DNA of 64,000 nucleotides, from the NCBI GenBank assembly GCA_002917075.1, contig NTMA01000039.1:310001-374000 (forward strand), read 5' to 3'. Made by a program: the position numbers and the translations under genes. Below are positions 1 to 11,341 of this stretch, in pieces. This stretch comes from Hawksworthiomyces lignivorus. Its lineage: Eukaryota; Ascomycota; Sordariomycetes; Ophiostomatales; Ophiostomataceae. Each line of letters starts with the position of its first letter. Position 1 is the first letter of the stretch. The notes beneath the pieces were generated by a model. The model was not told the origin of the DNA. It saw only the letters and a list, made by a program, of their open reading frames with translations, and searched no databases.

Positions 1-2
1 TG

Positions 3-188
3 AAGGGCAAGCCGCCTGTTGTCGTTAAGCTGCTGCCTGTCGATGCGATGGTCGTTGCATTGGGTCGCAGCCGTGGTGCCGGCCGTGTGAACTCGATCAA
101 GCTTCCATCCTTTGCTGTCTGGTTGGCCAAAGGCCGCACTCTGGGCACACAATATCTGCCGAGCTATGTGGATGGAAGCATCGCATAA
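3..188 (+). CDS. AIF2/AMID-like FAD oxidoreductase, C-terminal fragment
   Basis: The 5' end lies outside the window. Frame 3 gives 61 residues ending with TAA at 186-188. The visible tail has the order usual at the C-terminus of fungal AMID/AIF2-type NAD(P)H-FAD oxidoreductases: a short beta-strand, a GRSRGAG glycine turn, LPSF.VW, then KGR and a terminal VDG. These proteins are relatives of mitochondrial apoptosis-inducing factor and of NADH dehydrogenases, and they reduce quinones or other acceptors. The catalytic Rossmann folds are not in the window, so the assignment rests on the tail alone. The gene converges on the END3 gene. Confidence 0.6.
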   Translation, partial: KGKPPVVVKLLPVDAMVVALGRSRGAGRVNSIKLPSFAVWLAKGRTLGTQYLPSYVDGSIA

Positions 189-505
189 GCGAGGGTGTAA
201 TTGAAGGTAATGGTAGAATCGACGCGATAGAAACGGTGGTTTCCAGAGAATATGGCAGCGAGAGCATGTAATATGTGATACCTTTAATACCCAGGCTCAA
301 ATTGTTTTCTTTTTTCTATTTAATATTCGTTTACACTACAGCCTACAATAAAAATGCTTTTGTTTGTCATGCTCTGATACTACGACTCATTTATTGGTAT
401 TTACATTTTTGCGAACCGGGACAGGAGCAATTGCAAGTAAAATATCATGTTTCGCTCGTAGAAGAAAATAATTAAAACGAAAGCAACTTCTTTTCCAACC
501 GCCTC
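189..505. other. Intergenic, convergent 3' ends
   Basis: 317 bp between the stop codons of the AIF2-like gene (+) and END3 (-). It is AT-rich, presumably 3' UTR and polyadenylation sequence for both. No gene or repeat was seen. Confidence 0.6.
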
Positions 506-1880
506 TCATCTTGCCCCAACCCTCTCGTCGTCGATATCCCGGAGAAGCTGCTGCAGCTCCTGCTCTCGCTGCCGCAGGTGCGCCTCCAAGCTCTCCACCT
601 GCTCCCGCACCGTCTGGAGGTCGTCCGAAACGCCTTTGAGGCTGCTTGCCGCTTTCGCCTTACCCGTACCATCCTCAAGATCCCGCAGCTCTGTGCGCTT
701 GTACTCAAGCAGCTGCTCAAGTTCCCGCTTAACCAGTGCTGGCTTGGATTCCCGCTTGCCGCCTGTAGCCCCGGATCGCCGAGCGGCCCCGGCCTCGATA
801 TCTCGGATTCGTGTCTCTAGATCCTGGAGCTGCTTCTTAAGTCGTACCTCCTCCCAGTCTTCCGTCTTCTGTTCTGATGAGAAGTCCGTGCCTGTGGCCT
901 TGAAGCCGCTGCGGCCCAGCCTTGTGAGGTACTGGTCACCGAATTTGGCCTTGCGGCCCGTCGAGGTCGTGTCATCAGCCCGCGTAGCCCAGCGGGAGCC
1001 GGCACCTCCGGCTGCGGCGGCGGTGCTCGCGTTGCCCACTTGGTAGTCGATCTGGTTGCGCTCAAAACTAGCACGCAGCGATGCGGGAACAGTGCGCGGG
1101 ATGCGGTACCCCTCGTGGCGGTAGTTGAGGATATGCAGGAACGCCAAGCAGGCGTCCTTGTGGATGGAGGGCGCAGCTGCCGGGTTGATCAGGTTCCAGG
1201 CGGAGCGGATATCGGTATCGGGTACGTCGAGAGAGTCGTAAAGGTCTTGGAGAGAAGGGACTGGCTAAAGCATCAGTATCTGCAGGCGAATAATGCGAAT
1301 GGAAAGAGAGGGAAGTAACACGTCGCTGGAAAACATACAAGCTACCTCGCCCCTCATGTCTCGGCTCTCCATGTAGATCTGCTCGTACTTGGCCTTGTCG
1401 GCCGGGCTCATGTACCAGTCGAAGCCGTCTTTCAGGCTCGGCGAGTCTGGATCGTCCACTTCGACGGTCTCAAACTGCGCTGCCTTTCCTGTCAGGGCGC
1501 GGCCCGCTTGCACCAAGTGCGCCTTGGACTCCGGGACCAGCCAGTCGGGCAGCACATTCGGAACATCTGGGTATTCCTAGTGAGGCCATTTGATTAGCTC
1601 CAGCACGTTCTCTTCTCGCAAGAGAGAAACCGTGACCCACCCCATTCAGAATATCAAAGATCAGACGCATCGCCACGCAAAACTCCTCAAAGTCCAGGTT
1701 GCCATCGTTGTCCACGTCCGCCAGGTCCCACACACGCTCTAGCTGGTCGTCGCGTAGCCCGCTATTCTTCAGAACTGGCGCCGCCTGGTCGCCCGTCAGG
1801 AACTTTCCGCCATTGGTGCGGGTCGAGAAGATGTTCCAGTACGTCTCGATTTCTTTCTGTTCAATGCGTGGAGGCGCCAT
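506..1880 (-). CDS. END3: Actin cytoskeleton-regulatory complex protein End3
   Basis: Three exons: 1880-1641, 1576-1346 and 1264-506 (409 aa). The introns have donors GTGGGT and GTAGCT and acceptors TAG and TAG, and all junctions are phase 0. The N-terminus is an EH domain with an EF-hand-like loop ([13 protein letters not shown]) and the [10 protein letters not shown] segment typical of End3. A second EH-like domain follows ([11 protein letters not shown], then the [11 protein letters not shown] motif), and the C-terminal third is charged and predicted coiled coil. End3 works with Pan1 and Sla1 in cortical actin patches during endocytosis. The length agrees with Aspergillus and yeast orthologues. 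ATG 1880 is the first methionine of the conserved [12 protein letters not shown] start. Confidence 0.93.
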
Positions 1881-2685
1881 ATTTGTCTGGCGAGCTCCTT
1901 ACTCAGAGCAGTCGTTCTGCCAGTGCCTGGAGCCGGTAAGGGGGTGGGGCGCCACAGCGGAATGAGCGGAGACTTGATTGCCAGTTCCGTCCTCTGACTG
2001 TGTTCGTTTCCCAATCGTAGAGGTGAATCCGCTTGAGTTGCAAGTTGATCTGTTAGATTTGTGGCGTGCAGAATTCCAGCGACTGAAAGGGGAGTTGTAG
2101 CTTGACCGTTATATCCACTCCAGCCAAGCCCCCCCATATTACGCAAAGCTCTCTGACAAGCTATAGTGCTGCCTGTACTTTCTTATTAATGCACTCTGCG
2201 CATAAGTTACACGTGACACTTTAACGCGTACTACCGTGGCATATCTTCTGACCTCATGAGACGGTTTGCGATCCGCCCTAGGAGACGTATTTAATATTAT
2301 CTATGCCTAGGCCTAATTTTATATGCATTAGCGAGGCATTAAGAGCGAATAAATAAATTGCGCTGGCCGACTGAAATGGACATCTGTATATAGTCACAGG
2401 AGTTTTGCAGAAAGAAATTCGGGCAGTAATAGATCACGAACAGAGAGCTGTAATGGTGTCGGAACAAAACATTAAAGTTTCCTCTCCAAAAATGCTAAAA
2501 GCAAAAAAAAAAAAAAGCAACTGCAAACTTTTGTGTGATGTGAAGTTTGATAATTGAATATATAGGAAGAAATAAAGAAGTAGAATCGTATACCAATGAG
2601 ATCTAATTGACACATATAAACATCGCATGTGCGTAATGCTCTGAAGCACAAATGTCTAGAAGAAAGTAACCAAATGCCTTGTTGT
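1881..2685. other. Intergenic: END3 promoter and 3' flank of HET gene
   Basis: About 0.8 kb upstream of END3 and downstream of the HET gene, both on the minus strand. It contains an A13 run at 2503-2515 and AT-rich sequence. No credible coding region was seen. Confidence 0.5.
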
Positions 2686-4991
2686 TTATATAATTTCAAT
2701 ATCTTGGGGCTCTGTATTTGCAAACAGATTTGTTCCATAGCGCGTGCTGTTCTGTGTTCTTGCACGAGAAGTGAACACCCCAACGCGGTAGTACAGGCCG
2801 GGCTCGTCAGTTGGGTGAAGAAGCAAACCCCAGGCATGGCGATTGTGGTCGCGGAGGTTGCAGAGATCACACTGCTTCACTTCCTCATTATCCGTTGTGG
2901 AGTTGGTATTTATCTCCCCAGCTGATTCCTGAATTACTTCATCCCCGTGATCGACGGCTTCCCAAAATAGATTTCGTTTTGAGCATGCACTCAAGAGTAA
3001 GAGCATCTGCAGCTGTTCTGGAACCTGTTCAGGCCGCGGATCTGCCCAGTCTAAACTGCAATGAGCAGTATAGTTCCCTCCTGTCATTAGTTTCCAAGCA
3101 CTATGTCCTACGTTGTCCGCCACATGTACTAGCTTGGACGTGACAGGAATGAGTTTTCCCCGTAACTGGATCGAGCCGCTACTGACCCTGCCGTATATAT
3201 TTGGTCCTTCGAGTACAGTCGACGCTTCGAGGTTCTGGACCTCCGACCTCCGACCATGCCCTGTTCGCGTATCGCTAATAAGCTGAAACTGCCCCACCGA
3301 CTCGGCACATGCTGCAGTGTCGCTCGCCCAACTCCACGATGGCGCTACGTATGGATCCGGCCACCGCAGACGCCGCAATAGACCGTGCAGTCCAATGGGG
3401 GTCGGCTGTACCCGCACCCATAATAGGTCACGCAACAAGTCCCCAAGCCAGACGCCGGCCAGGTACTGGTCACCAGTCCTATCGGCAAAGAGCTTGGCCA
3501 GCCCAGAGATTGCCGGCAACCGGTCTGTAGGTTGCGTCAGGCCGGTGGCGGCGAAAATGGCAAAGATTTCGCGCCAGCGGTCGTACATGATTCCTAAATT
3601 GGATCGGCTATTCGTTTCTTTGGCAGTTTCCGTGAAGATCGTTTCGAAATCTGAGCTCAGCCGTAGGCCGCTCTCCGAAATTGATCCATCAGGGCAATGG
3701 AAATGGACAAATTTCTCGCCAAAGAGGAGCATTCGTGTAGACAGGTTCCGTTCTTGGTACACCCAGCCGCGCATGGCCCAGGGGCTAGTGATCACCTCCA
3801 ATATCATGGCGTCCTTTATAAAGTGGAGGCCGTCGATCTCTGCTACGTGCTCATTGAGCTGCTTCGTCTTAGGCGTATTGCAATCCCAGAGGCTGAACGT
3901 TCCCCGGACGCTCGTGTTGATTGTTGAAGAGAAGGGGATGTCGACGCGCGGGAAATCTTGGGAAGCCCTTCTGTCTAGAAAGCTCATGTGACCAGACGAC
4001 GTAGCCGTTGCGCAGATGGTCACGACAGCGCTCCTGTAGATCTGGCCCATTTGTTCGCTCTCAATTTCCCAGTCGTCTTCGTCGTCTTGGATTATGCAGA
4101 GTGCGTCGATCCAGATATAAGGGATAGCGAGGCGGCGGCAGACGGCCACAGCGTCTTGCATCACTGGCGACATGCTGTTTATCGGCACCTGCTGGAGGTG
4201 CGCAGCCAGTGTATCTTTTGTAGTCTTGAACAAGGTGAAAGCGTCTGATTCTGTGCCCCAACAATAGCTGAGAGTCGCGTATCGTATCTCGCTCGTTCTG
4301 GACGGCAGTAATCTCAAGTCGTCTGCCTCCACAAGTTTTGGACTGGTCGTGTCATCCTCTCCTACATAAATGAGTCTTGCTGGACAAAAATCTGTGGCTT
4401 TGATGGGATGACATGTCTTGCAACAGCGCTCTATTTCGTTTTTGAGCATTTGGACATTTTCATCGCATAGAGCACTGGTCTTAGGTCCACCAGCGATCTT
4501 GAGCCAGGACTGAACCGATTCTGTGGTATAGTTTAGCTGAAGTTCTTATGGCCCCTTGATTTCAGACTAATACAAAACAAAGGTGGCTCACCATCATAAG
4601 AGCCAATATCAAAAACGATCCGGTGCTCCACGGTTCCGTCCTCGCTAGAGAGTGCAACTATCAGAGATGTGAGGCCGTACATAAAGATATAATCCATTTC
4701 TGTGCCCCAAACAAAGCTCATACGTATTTGGATCGCTTTCTTGGTCTGCGTGAGTTGTCGCTTAAGAAGAGCGGTCCGAAGAAAGGCGCAGAAATCGCAG
4801 CCATTCTCAGCAGATGTCTGAAGCCCTGGTAGTTCCGGCAGTGAATCATTTCGGATAGTGTCAATGGGATATATGCTACCATTGTCCTCGGATATGGAAT
4901 ATCGGTCAATTTTGTATTTGCCATCATCGAATGCTACTTCCCGACAAAGATAACAGAGCCTTGCTGGCGAGATCGAAGGGCTATCTCCCAT
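2686..4991 (-). CDS. HET (heterokaryon incompatibility) domain protein
   Basis: Two exons, 4991-4592 and 4544-2686 (752 aa). The 47-bp intron (donor GTGAGC, acceptor AAG) is short but restores the frame in phase 1. A downstream CAG acceptor would break it. The N-terminus has a CYLC pair seen in many stand-alone HET proteins. The HET domain begins near residue 218 with LSYCWG, followed by DAVAVCRRL, YIWIDALCIIQDD.DW, MGQIYRSA and the W..RGW.YQE signature. HET domains trigger non-self recognition cell death in filamentous ascomycetes. Here there is no NACHT or repeat domain, and the C-terminal 350 residues are family-variable. No internal stop or frameshift was seen. It could be a functional incompatibility gene or one of the many HET paralogues of unknown role. 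Confidence 0.88.
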
Positions 4992-7723
4992 CGTATCTTA
5001 AAATAATTCAGGGGGGTTTTGTATGGCGAACATCGACGTAACATAAAACTCAGACACCAAAGAGAACACTGTTTGGAATAGGCCCCTGAGTCTATTTACA
5101 GCAGTTGCGTTCGCAACCCCATTGGCGCTCTGTTTTTTTTTTTTTTTTTTTTTTTTTTGCGGCCGGCTGTTGTGAATGTTGAGTAAAAGTTTCTGGTGGT
5201 TTGACCGCGAAACTAGATGGCATTTTTAAGGTCTCAGAGAATGGCCTCAGTAATAGTAATTTACGGGAAGGTGGCCACCAGTTTTTGTGTATATAGCAAT
5301 TACATATCGTAGTGAAGAACAAGGGCCAATTGTAGACCTTGGTCCTGGCAAAGTCAGCGAGCACAGAATGCCGTTTCCCATGTCGGCGCTTACAGAGAGG
5401 GGTTTGTAGAGACATCCGGCAACGTTTGGGCTACGACAATAACGTATAATAGAACTAGGGTCAAGAAGGATAGAGGCGCAAAACGACGGATAAATTTTTT
5501 GTGAGCCTGCTGGTAAGTTATGAAGTGGCGATAGCATGGAGATGGCCATTCTCTGAGCATATAAGGCTTTACATGAATTTAGGAGGCGCAGCGAGGAATA
5601 GGCAGCAATGGAAGGTTTAAAGGAGTTCTATTTGTGACCTTTTTGTGAATGGCAATTGTCCGAGAAGCTTTTGCTGCGGCGCAGGAATATCAAAATCCTA
5701 TGGGCGTACAAGGCATACACAGCGATCACACCACAGGATATTCTGTTCTGACGTTGGCGATGAACATGTCGCGGAGAGTTGTGCACAGGCTCTAGCAATC
5801 GACTAACCGCGGTTTTGCCAAGGTAAAGTACGATTTCATAAAAACCTAGTGATCTATTTGATTGTAGGCGTACTAACTCTAGCTGCCTGAAATTGTTATC
5901 ACATCAGGCACCTAGCGGAGCCGACCTGAGCCGACCTGAGGACGATTTTCGAGAAGCCGTTTGCGCAGTTAGCTCAGTAACATTGCCCGCGTTGGAGCGA
6001 ATGGCAACCGAATTTCTGAGCCTTATTATGCCAACTTGATTAGTGTTGCTTTTATTAGTGGCTTATACTTGTAGAAATATAAATGAAGTTTGGGCCATAC
6101 CATTTGTTATGAGTGCGGCTGGAACTCGTTCGTGCGAAGTCGCTAATATCCTATGTTACGCAAGGGATAGCATTCCGCTATAATAGCGTCGTCACGGGGC
6201 GGGTCTTGCCGCAAGCTCCTGCCAAGGCTTCTAGAGAGAAGGAAATTATGAGCCTGTTTACTTCCCCCTAGAAAAAATATCGCCGGGCGCGCATCTTCGC
6301 TATTGCTACGGCGTTTCCCATTTAAATTATTAAACAGCCACGAAATAGATTTGCCAGTGACTCTGCGCAGGGTAAAGCCAAAACGGAAAGGCCATCACTA
6401 TATAGAAATGCTAGAAAGCAAGGGAGAATGCGAGGCGTGAGGGTTTACCACAGTCCTATAGACAAAAAGATCGTTATTCAAGCACCTAGTAGTTACTCAT
6501 ACTAGCGTATATCACGTCTGTGCCAGCACACTTCGTGACAAAATCAATCGCAAACGCAAAAGACTCTCAGTCTTTCCGAGTCGTCCATATTTGACAGACT
6601 AATAACAAAGGCACAACCACGAGACGCTGCCCACTGATTGATTGACTGAAGGAGGGCTTCTCTTGATTCGTATACGGCTTCGGAAGGCAGGGAGGGAGGC
6701 AGGGAAGGCGAGAGGCCATTTTATTGAGGATTTTGTGACGATATTGGTGATACATTTGATTTGAATAGGGGACTGGGTATAAAATATCACGTGGACTGGG
6801 TTTAGTCATCTATTTTATGTGCACACATGCGTGCACCTATTAGGGGCCGGTTTTAGCACTATAAGAGCACAGTGAAATCTCATATTATTCATCTTTTACC
6901 GTCTATGATTGCTTGTCAAACGCTAATTATTGCGGCTAGCTTTCACAACCCATGACTGCTACATAGAAAATGTATGCGACTGAGCAGAAATTAGTAAAAC
7001 CGTCTAAAAAATTCGGAGAATTAGATTCCTGAAAAATTGCTGTTTGTGTTTGCTCTGTTTGGAAAAAGAAAGAACAGGAAAAGAAAGTGCGTCCGCACAC
7101 TAGCGTACTGCAGTAAGTAGGCAGGCATGGCATTAGGCCGTTGGCTGCGTGCGTCTGTCAGCGTTAGGTCTCTTTAGCAAAAGTTTAAGTTTTTATATAG
7201 GTAGGAAATGACTGGTTCTCAGCGGTGCGTCCGACTGCCTGGAAAGCCCTATAACAGCGCCTAATAGGCCTCCCGTCTTATCTGCAGCCGCCTTCCACTG
7301 CTCAGCCCGCCTCTATCCCTCCCCTTCGCAAGGCTGCAGTGTCCTCTGGATTGCTCCTATTAGCCCTATATCTCACAAAAAGGAGGCCCTCCCCCGCAAT
7401 ATAATCTCACCCTATGATGCAAATTTCTGCGCAGACATCCCTGCAAGTCTCCCACGGCTCAATTAATCGTTGCGTTGGCCTGCGAATAAGCTGCGCCAGG
7501 CAACACCAGAATCAATTTAGATTATCACACACATCTCTTTACTTTCCTTCTTGCTTGTTTATTTGTTTCTGCTCTCTTTTGTTTACGTTCATCTCATCTT
7601 TGACTTCAGCGTTTCCATCATTCGCCAAATGAAGTTTTTTGTCGGATAGAAAGTCAGCAAACGCGTGTGCGAAGGCGGCAAACAGACTTGACAGGAGAGA
7701 AAGAAGCATCTTTGGTCTCGTTT
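4992..7723. other. Long AT-rich intergenic, divergent promoters
   Basis: 2.7 kb between the divergently transcribed HET gene and the phosphatase-like gene. It holds a T26 run (5133-5158) and a small direct duplication of GCCGACCTGA near 5920-5940. The small open frames are low-complexity or lack family features. No transposase, RNA gene or splice-consistent gene was recognised. Confidence 0.5.
5133..5158. repeat. Poly(T) tract, 26 bp
   Basis: Uninterrupted run of 26 T about 140 bp upstream of the HET start codon. It could be a promoter dA:dT tract or the poly(A) tail of an old minus-strand retroposon. No flanking target duplication was identified. Confidence 0.8.
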
Positions 7724-8995
7724 ATGGATTTCAACACGAATCCATCCGCTCCTAGAGGTGGTCGGAGCATGGTCCTGCCTCAAGGCGTTGTGGCGAACGC
7801 TCCGTACGTGGGCCAAGCGCCGAAGTTGCCTGGCATTCAGATTCCTTGGCCAGCCAGGTTTTCGACCACTGGCCAGCAGCCAAAGGCCCCATCTCCAAAA
7901 GACTCATTACCCAGCGCCACCTTCTCAGGAGCTTCATTTATAGAAACACACCTTCAAATCACTATCCGACCGTCCATCGCCAGCGCATCCATTGCAGGTC
8001 TTGCAGAGCCACAGCTTCGTCAGATCACTGGCAATCGCCCGCAATGTGCTCTACAAGACATGAATCAGTGGTCGTACGACATGCGGCGTGCAGCCCAGCC
8101 CGTTCTAGATTTCTTATATCTAGGGCCTCTAACAGCCGCGCGCGACAAGGCATTTTTGCAGCGCGCAGGCGTCACCCTGCTTGTTGGCGTTCGCGACGTC
8201 CGCCTGGCAATGGCACGGCTGCTGTCTGTGGAAAGCACAGCGCAAGAGATCGGAATCGAGTCGCAGTGCATTGATGTGGAAGGCCAGGGCGACCTCATCA
8301 AGGCGTTGCCGGGCGCCATACAGATAATTAACAACCACATGCTGAGCGCCCCCCGTGACGGCAACGGCGTCTCTACCGGCAAGGTTCTTGTTTTCTGTGA
8401 AACTGGCAACGTCCGCTCGGCAACCGTCGTGGCAGCATACATCATGGCGGTCTACGGTCTGCAGCTGGTTCAGGCACTCCAGTTCGTAAACAAGCGACGG
8501 TTTTGCTCCTGTATTGATGAAGAGACTAAGCACATGCTTCTCTCCTACGGTGACATTCTGCAAGCCCAGCGCGACATCGCCCGGCACAATGTTGCCGCCT
8601 CGCCCACACTCCACAATGTCGACGGCGCCAATACACCCGAAAAACGTGGCGTCGTGAGCAGTGCGAGCAGTGATTTGGGTTTCGAAGTGAGAACTGCGGC
8701 CTCTTCACCGGAGTCTAGGGAATGGGACTTGGGCAAAACCCGTTCGTCTCCCGCCGCTCTGTATCGTCCTAAGTTTTTAGGCTCGGTCAAAGATAGTGGC
8801 ACCAGGCCGTCTAAACGACATATCGAGGATACAATGGACGTCGAAGATGACCGAATGGAGGGCGTCAGTGAGAACGCGTCCTCACGCGAGCCATCTGCAG
8901 AGCTTTTGGCCGGGCCACCGAGATTCAACTTAGATATGGCACGGTATCACGACCGTAAGCAATTCGTACCATTCACTGATACGAATATGTCTTGA
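7724..8995 (+). CDS. Dual-specificity-phosphatase-like protein with atypical P-loop
   Basis: Single exon, 423 aa. I start at ATG 7724 because the longer frame opens only with a GTG. Residues about 125-290 form a DSP/PTP-like domain: FLYLGPLTAARD, then the GV..LVGVRD strand, then the P-loop around Cys225 and Arg231 (VFCETGNVRSA), and the following helix. The CX5R core and the serine after it are kept, but the His normally just before the Cys is Phe. That could lower activity or mark a STYX-like phosphotyrosine-binding role. The flanks (1-120 and 300-423) are disordered and rich in Ser and Pro. The substrate is unknown. It converges with the next gene. Confidence 0.75.
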   Translation: MDFNTNPSAPRGGRSMVLPQGVVANAPYVGQAPKLPGIQIPWPARFSTTGQQPKAPSPKDSLPSATFSGASFIETHLQITIRPSIASASIAGLAEPQLRQITGNRPQCALQDMNQWSYDMRRAAQPVLDFLYLGPLTAARDKAFLQRAGVTLLVGVRDVRLAMARLLSVESTAQEIGIESQCIDVEGQGDLIKALPGAIQIINNHMLSAPRDGNGVSTGKVLVFCETGNVRSATVVAAYIMAVYGLQLVQALQFVNKRRFCSCIDEETKHMLLSYGDILQAQRDIARHNVAASPTLHNVDGANTPEKRGVVSSASSDLGFEVRTAASSPESREWDLGKTRSSPAALYRPKFLGSVKDSGTRPSKRHIEDTMDVEDDRMEGVSENASSREPSAELLAGPPRFNLDMARYHDRKQFVPFTDTNMS

Positions 8996-9623
8996 CTCGA
9001 CACGTCTCCAGCTCTCAGCCGCGTTATATATAGAGCGGTAGAAGGGCAGGTATGATCTCTTGCATCGGTACTTTAGCACGAAATATTGGCAGGCTTGCTG
9101 CAGTCATTTTCTATTGTAAGTAAGAAAAGTGGCCGTGGCCTTTAGGCTCGGCAATTTTAGTATGGGATTGTTTGTTTTTAAAGTCAACAAGGCGTTGGAA
9201 TGGTAGGTGGCTTCTGCAGAATCATTCGGCATTTTTACAGAGAACAGAGACGACAATAATGAATTATCCAGTACTTGGGTTTATGAGGATACCCGACATA
9301 CGATACAGTCTTATGAATCAAGAAATAGTATTGATCATGGCACAAGGATTAAATCAGATCAATATTTAAGATTTAGCGATGGCACAGTGATTATTGATTC
9401 GTTCTATCCTGTTCTATTTTGTGACTGAGGTGTGTCATTGACTGTAGTAAATCCTGTTTGCCGCTGGGCCTCCAAAACAGCCCTACAGGCCCACAACCAC
9501 TCCAGGAAAAATTATGTGCCTCCGTTGTGCCGAGAGATCTAGTGGTCGATATTCGTATCCTCGTCCTCAGCCACGTTTATTCCAATGCTGATATTGCAAT
9601 CTGTCCAGCTAGCCAAGAGACAC
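8996..9623. other. Intergenic, convergent 3' ends
   Basis: 628 bp, AT-rich, between stop codons of convergent genes. Two short overlapping open frames at 9172-9428 show no family features. Nothing else was seen. Confidence 0.5.
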
Positions 9624-10666
9624 CTAGCTAAATAAAGGAGTCTGCCCCAGAGCTTCAGCAACTATCTGCATGGAGGCCCCCGCACCAGCCATCGAACCAG
9701 AGAAGATTGCGTGAGGCACGTTTTTTATCGTGCCACAATTGTCGCCGGCAGCATAGACGCCATCGACAGAGGTTTGATAAAAAGGTGAGTCTGTTTTGAT
9801 ATCACCGTTGGGAAGAAGATCTAGCCCCAGCTGCTCTGCAAAAGGACCGCGCGATCTGGTCGTTGGCGCGTGTGCCAGGAACTTCTCGACCGCGCTGCCG
9901 CCGTCTTCGAATTCCAGGCGGACCCCTTCCTTGGCAGGCAGCAGCACCAGGCGTGCGATTTTGCGAGCGTCAACTCTCATGGCTGTCGCCGCCCCGAATC
10001 CCGCAGCGATGGCCTCAGAAACATCGACCGCACCGTCAGTATAGATAGTGACGCTTTTGCTCAGCGTGGACGCTTGCCGGGCAACATGCAGGGCCATGGG
10101 CGCCTTTGAGAGCCCGCCAACGGCGAGGACGCCGGCGGAGGCGCCGCCACGCTGTTCGTACCCTTTGCAGAAGAGACAGTGGAAGCTATGTATTGATACA
10201 AGATTAGTTGGTATCTTATGAATAGAGAAAGAGCGGCGGTGGAGTGTGCCTGCCGTGTCGAAACGTACACTGCTTTCCCCCAGCACTCAGCATAGCCGTC
10301 AAGCGGCAGAAGCATATCCTCTACGCCGTTCGCTAGGATCAGCTTCTTTCCCTGCCATGTCGTGCCGGCCGCATCGGTAAGAGCAAAAAGCCCAGTTGCG
10401 GCGATTTTCTGCGCGCTGGAAACTTTCGCTTCCTGGAACCGTACTTGGCCGTAGTTGGAGAGGATGTTGGCTCGGGCGGCCTGCCGGTATTCCGACGGTT
10501 TGACATGATCAAATCCAGGTATCATGTGCATATAATCTGCTCTGTCATTGCGGTACGCTCCATCATCGAATACGATGGAGGTCTGTTGCTGCCTGGCGAG
10601 AGATAGTGCCGCGGCCATACCGGCCGGACCGGCACCAATGATTAGGACGTCAGCCAAGTTTGACAT
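9624..10666 (-). CDS. Thioredoxin-reductase-like FAD disulfide oxidoreductase
   Basis: Two exons, 10666-10269 and 10185-9624 (319 aa). The intron (GTACGT to TAG) joins in phase 2 exactly at the conserved A-V-F-H-C-L-F-C segment. The N-terminal FAD Rossmann motif GAGPAG lies near residue 12, the redox-active pair is CLFC near residue 135, and the C-terminal FAD-binding stretch is GVYAAGDNCG. This is the compact TrxR-like class that includes GliT-type dithiol oxidases and low-molecular-weight thioredoxin reductases. The usual second GxGxxG for NADPH is replaced by VGGLSKAP, so nicotinamide binding is uncertain. ATG 10666 is chosen because the open frame upstream of it is unlike the family. No secondary-metabolite genes are adjacent. 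Confidence 0.85.
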
Positions 10667-11341
10667 GGTATTGTTTATCTGAAAAATAAATTGTTGATTT
10701 AACCAAAGACTCATGCTTGATCTGATAGCTAGTATGCTCATGTGTTCACGCCTCTGCTGATGCTCGTACAGAACTGGTCAACAAATAACGAACTTGATTC
10801 TCTTCAATGACCTGATATTTATACATTATCATAACATCACCTCTGCTCTCGGAGAGTTTCTTGAGGTAATTGGGGCACATTATCCTCATCTACGGTGATC
10901 TACGAGTTGTTTGACAAAGTTGAGAGTGTCCATTAATGTCTCCGATTATGTCTCCGCCTTTCTTTCTTTCTCCTTTTTTTTTTTTTTTTTTGGTGCCGCT
11001 AAGCGGAATCTCGCCGCGTATCGTGGCTGCCACATTTGATGCATTCACCTCAACCACATCTGCTCCTGCCTCCCATTCACTTTCTGGCCTTTTCCTTCCT
11101 TCCTCTTATAATCCCTTTAATTCACCGTTCAAACCCTGTGCTTCTCTCCCTTCTTTGTAATTAGTGGTAGGTACAACTCATGTATATATTGTAGCTTTTG
11201 CCGTAGCGAGCATCGTTCTCATCTTCCTTTTCACTTCGTAAAATCGTTTTGAATATTGGCTATGCTATTGCAAGGCTATCCTCGGACTCCTCGCTAAAAT
11301 CAAATTGAATAACACTCAACGTTGTCACTTTCGTCTCTCTG
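10667..11341. other. Divergent promoter region
   Basis: 675 bp between the oxidoreductase (-) and the F-box gene (+). It carries a CT-rich stretch ending in a T18-type run around 10960-10991. No gene was seen. Confidence 0.5.
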
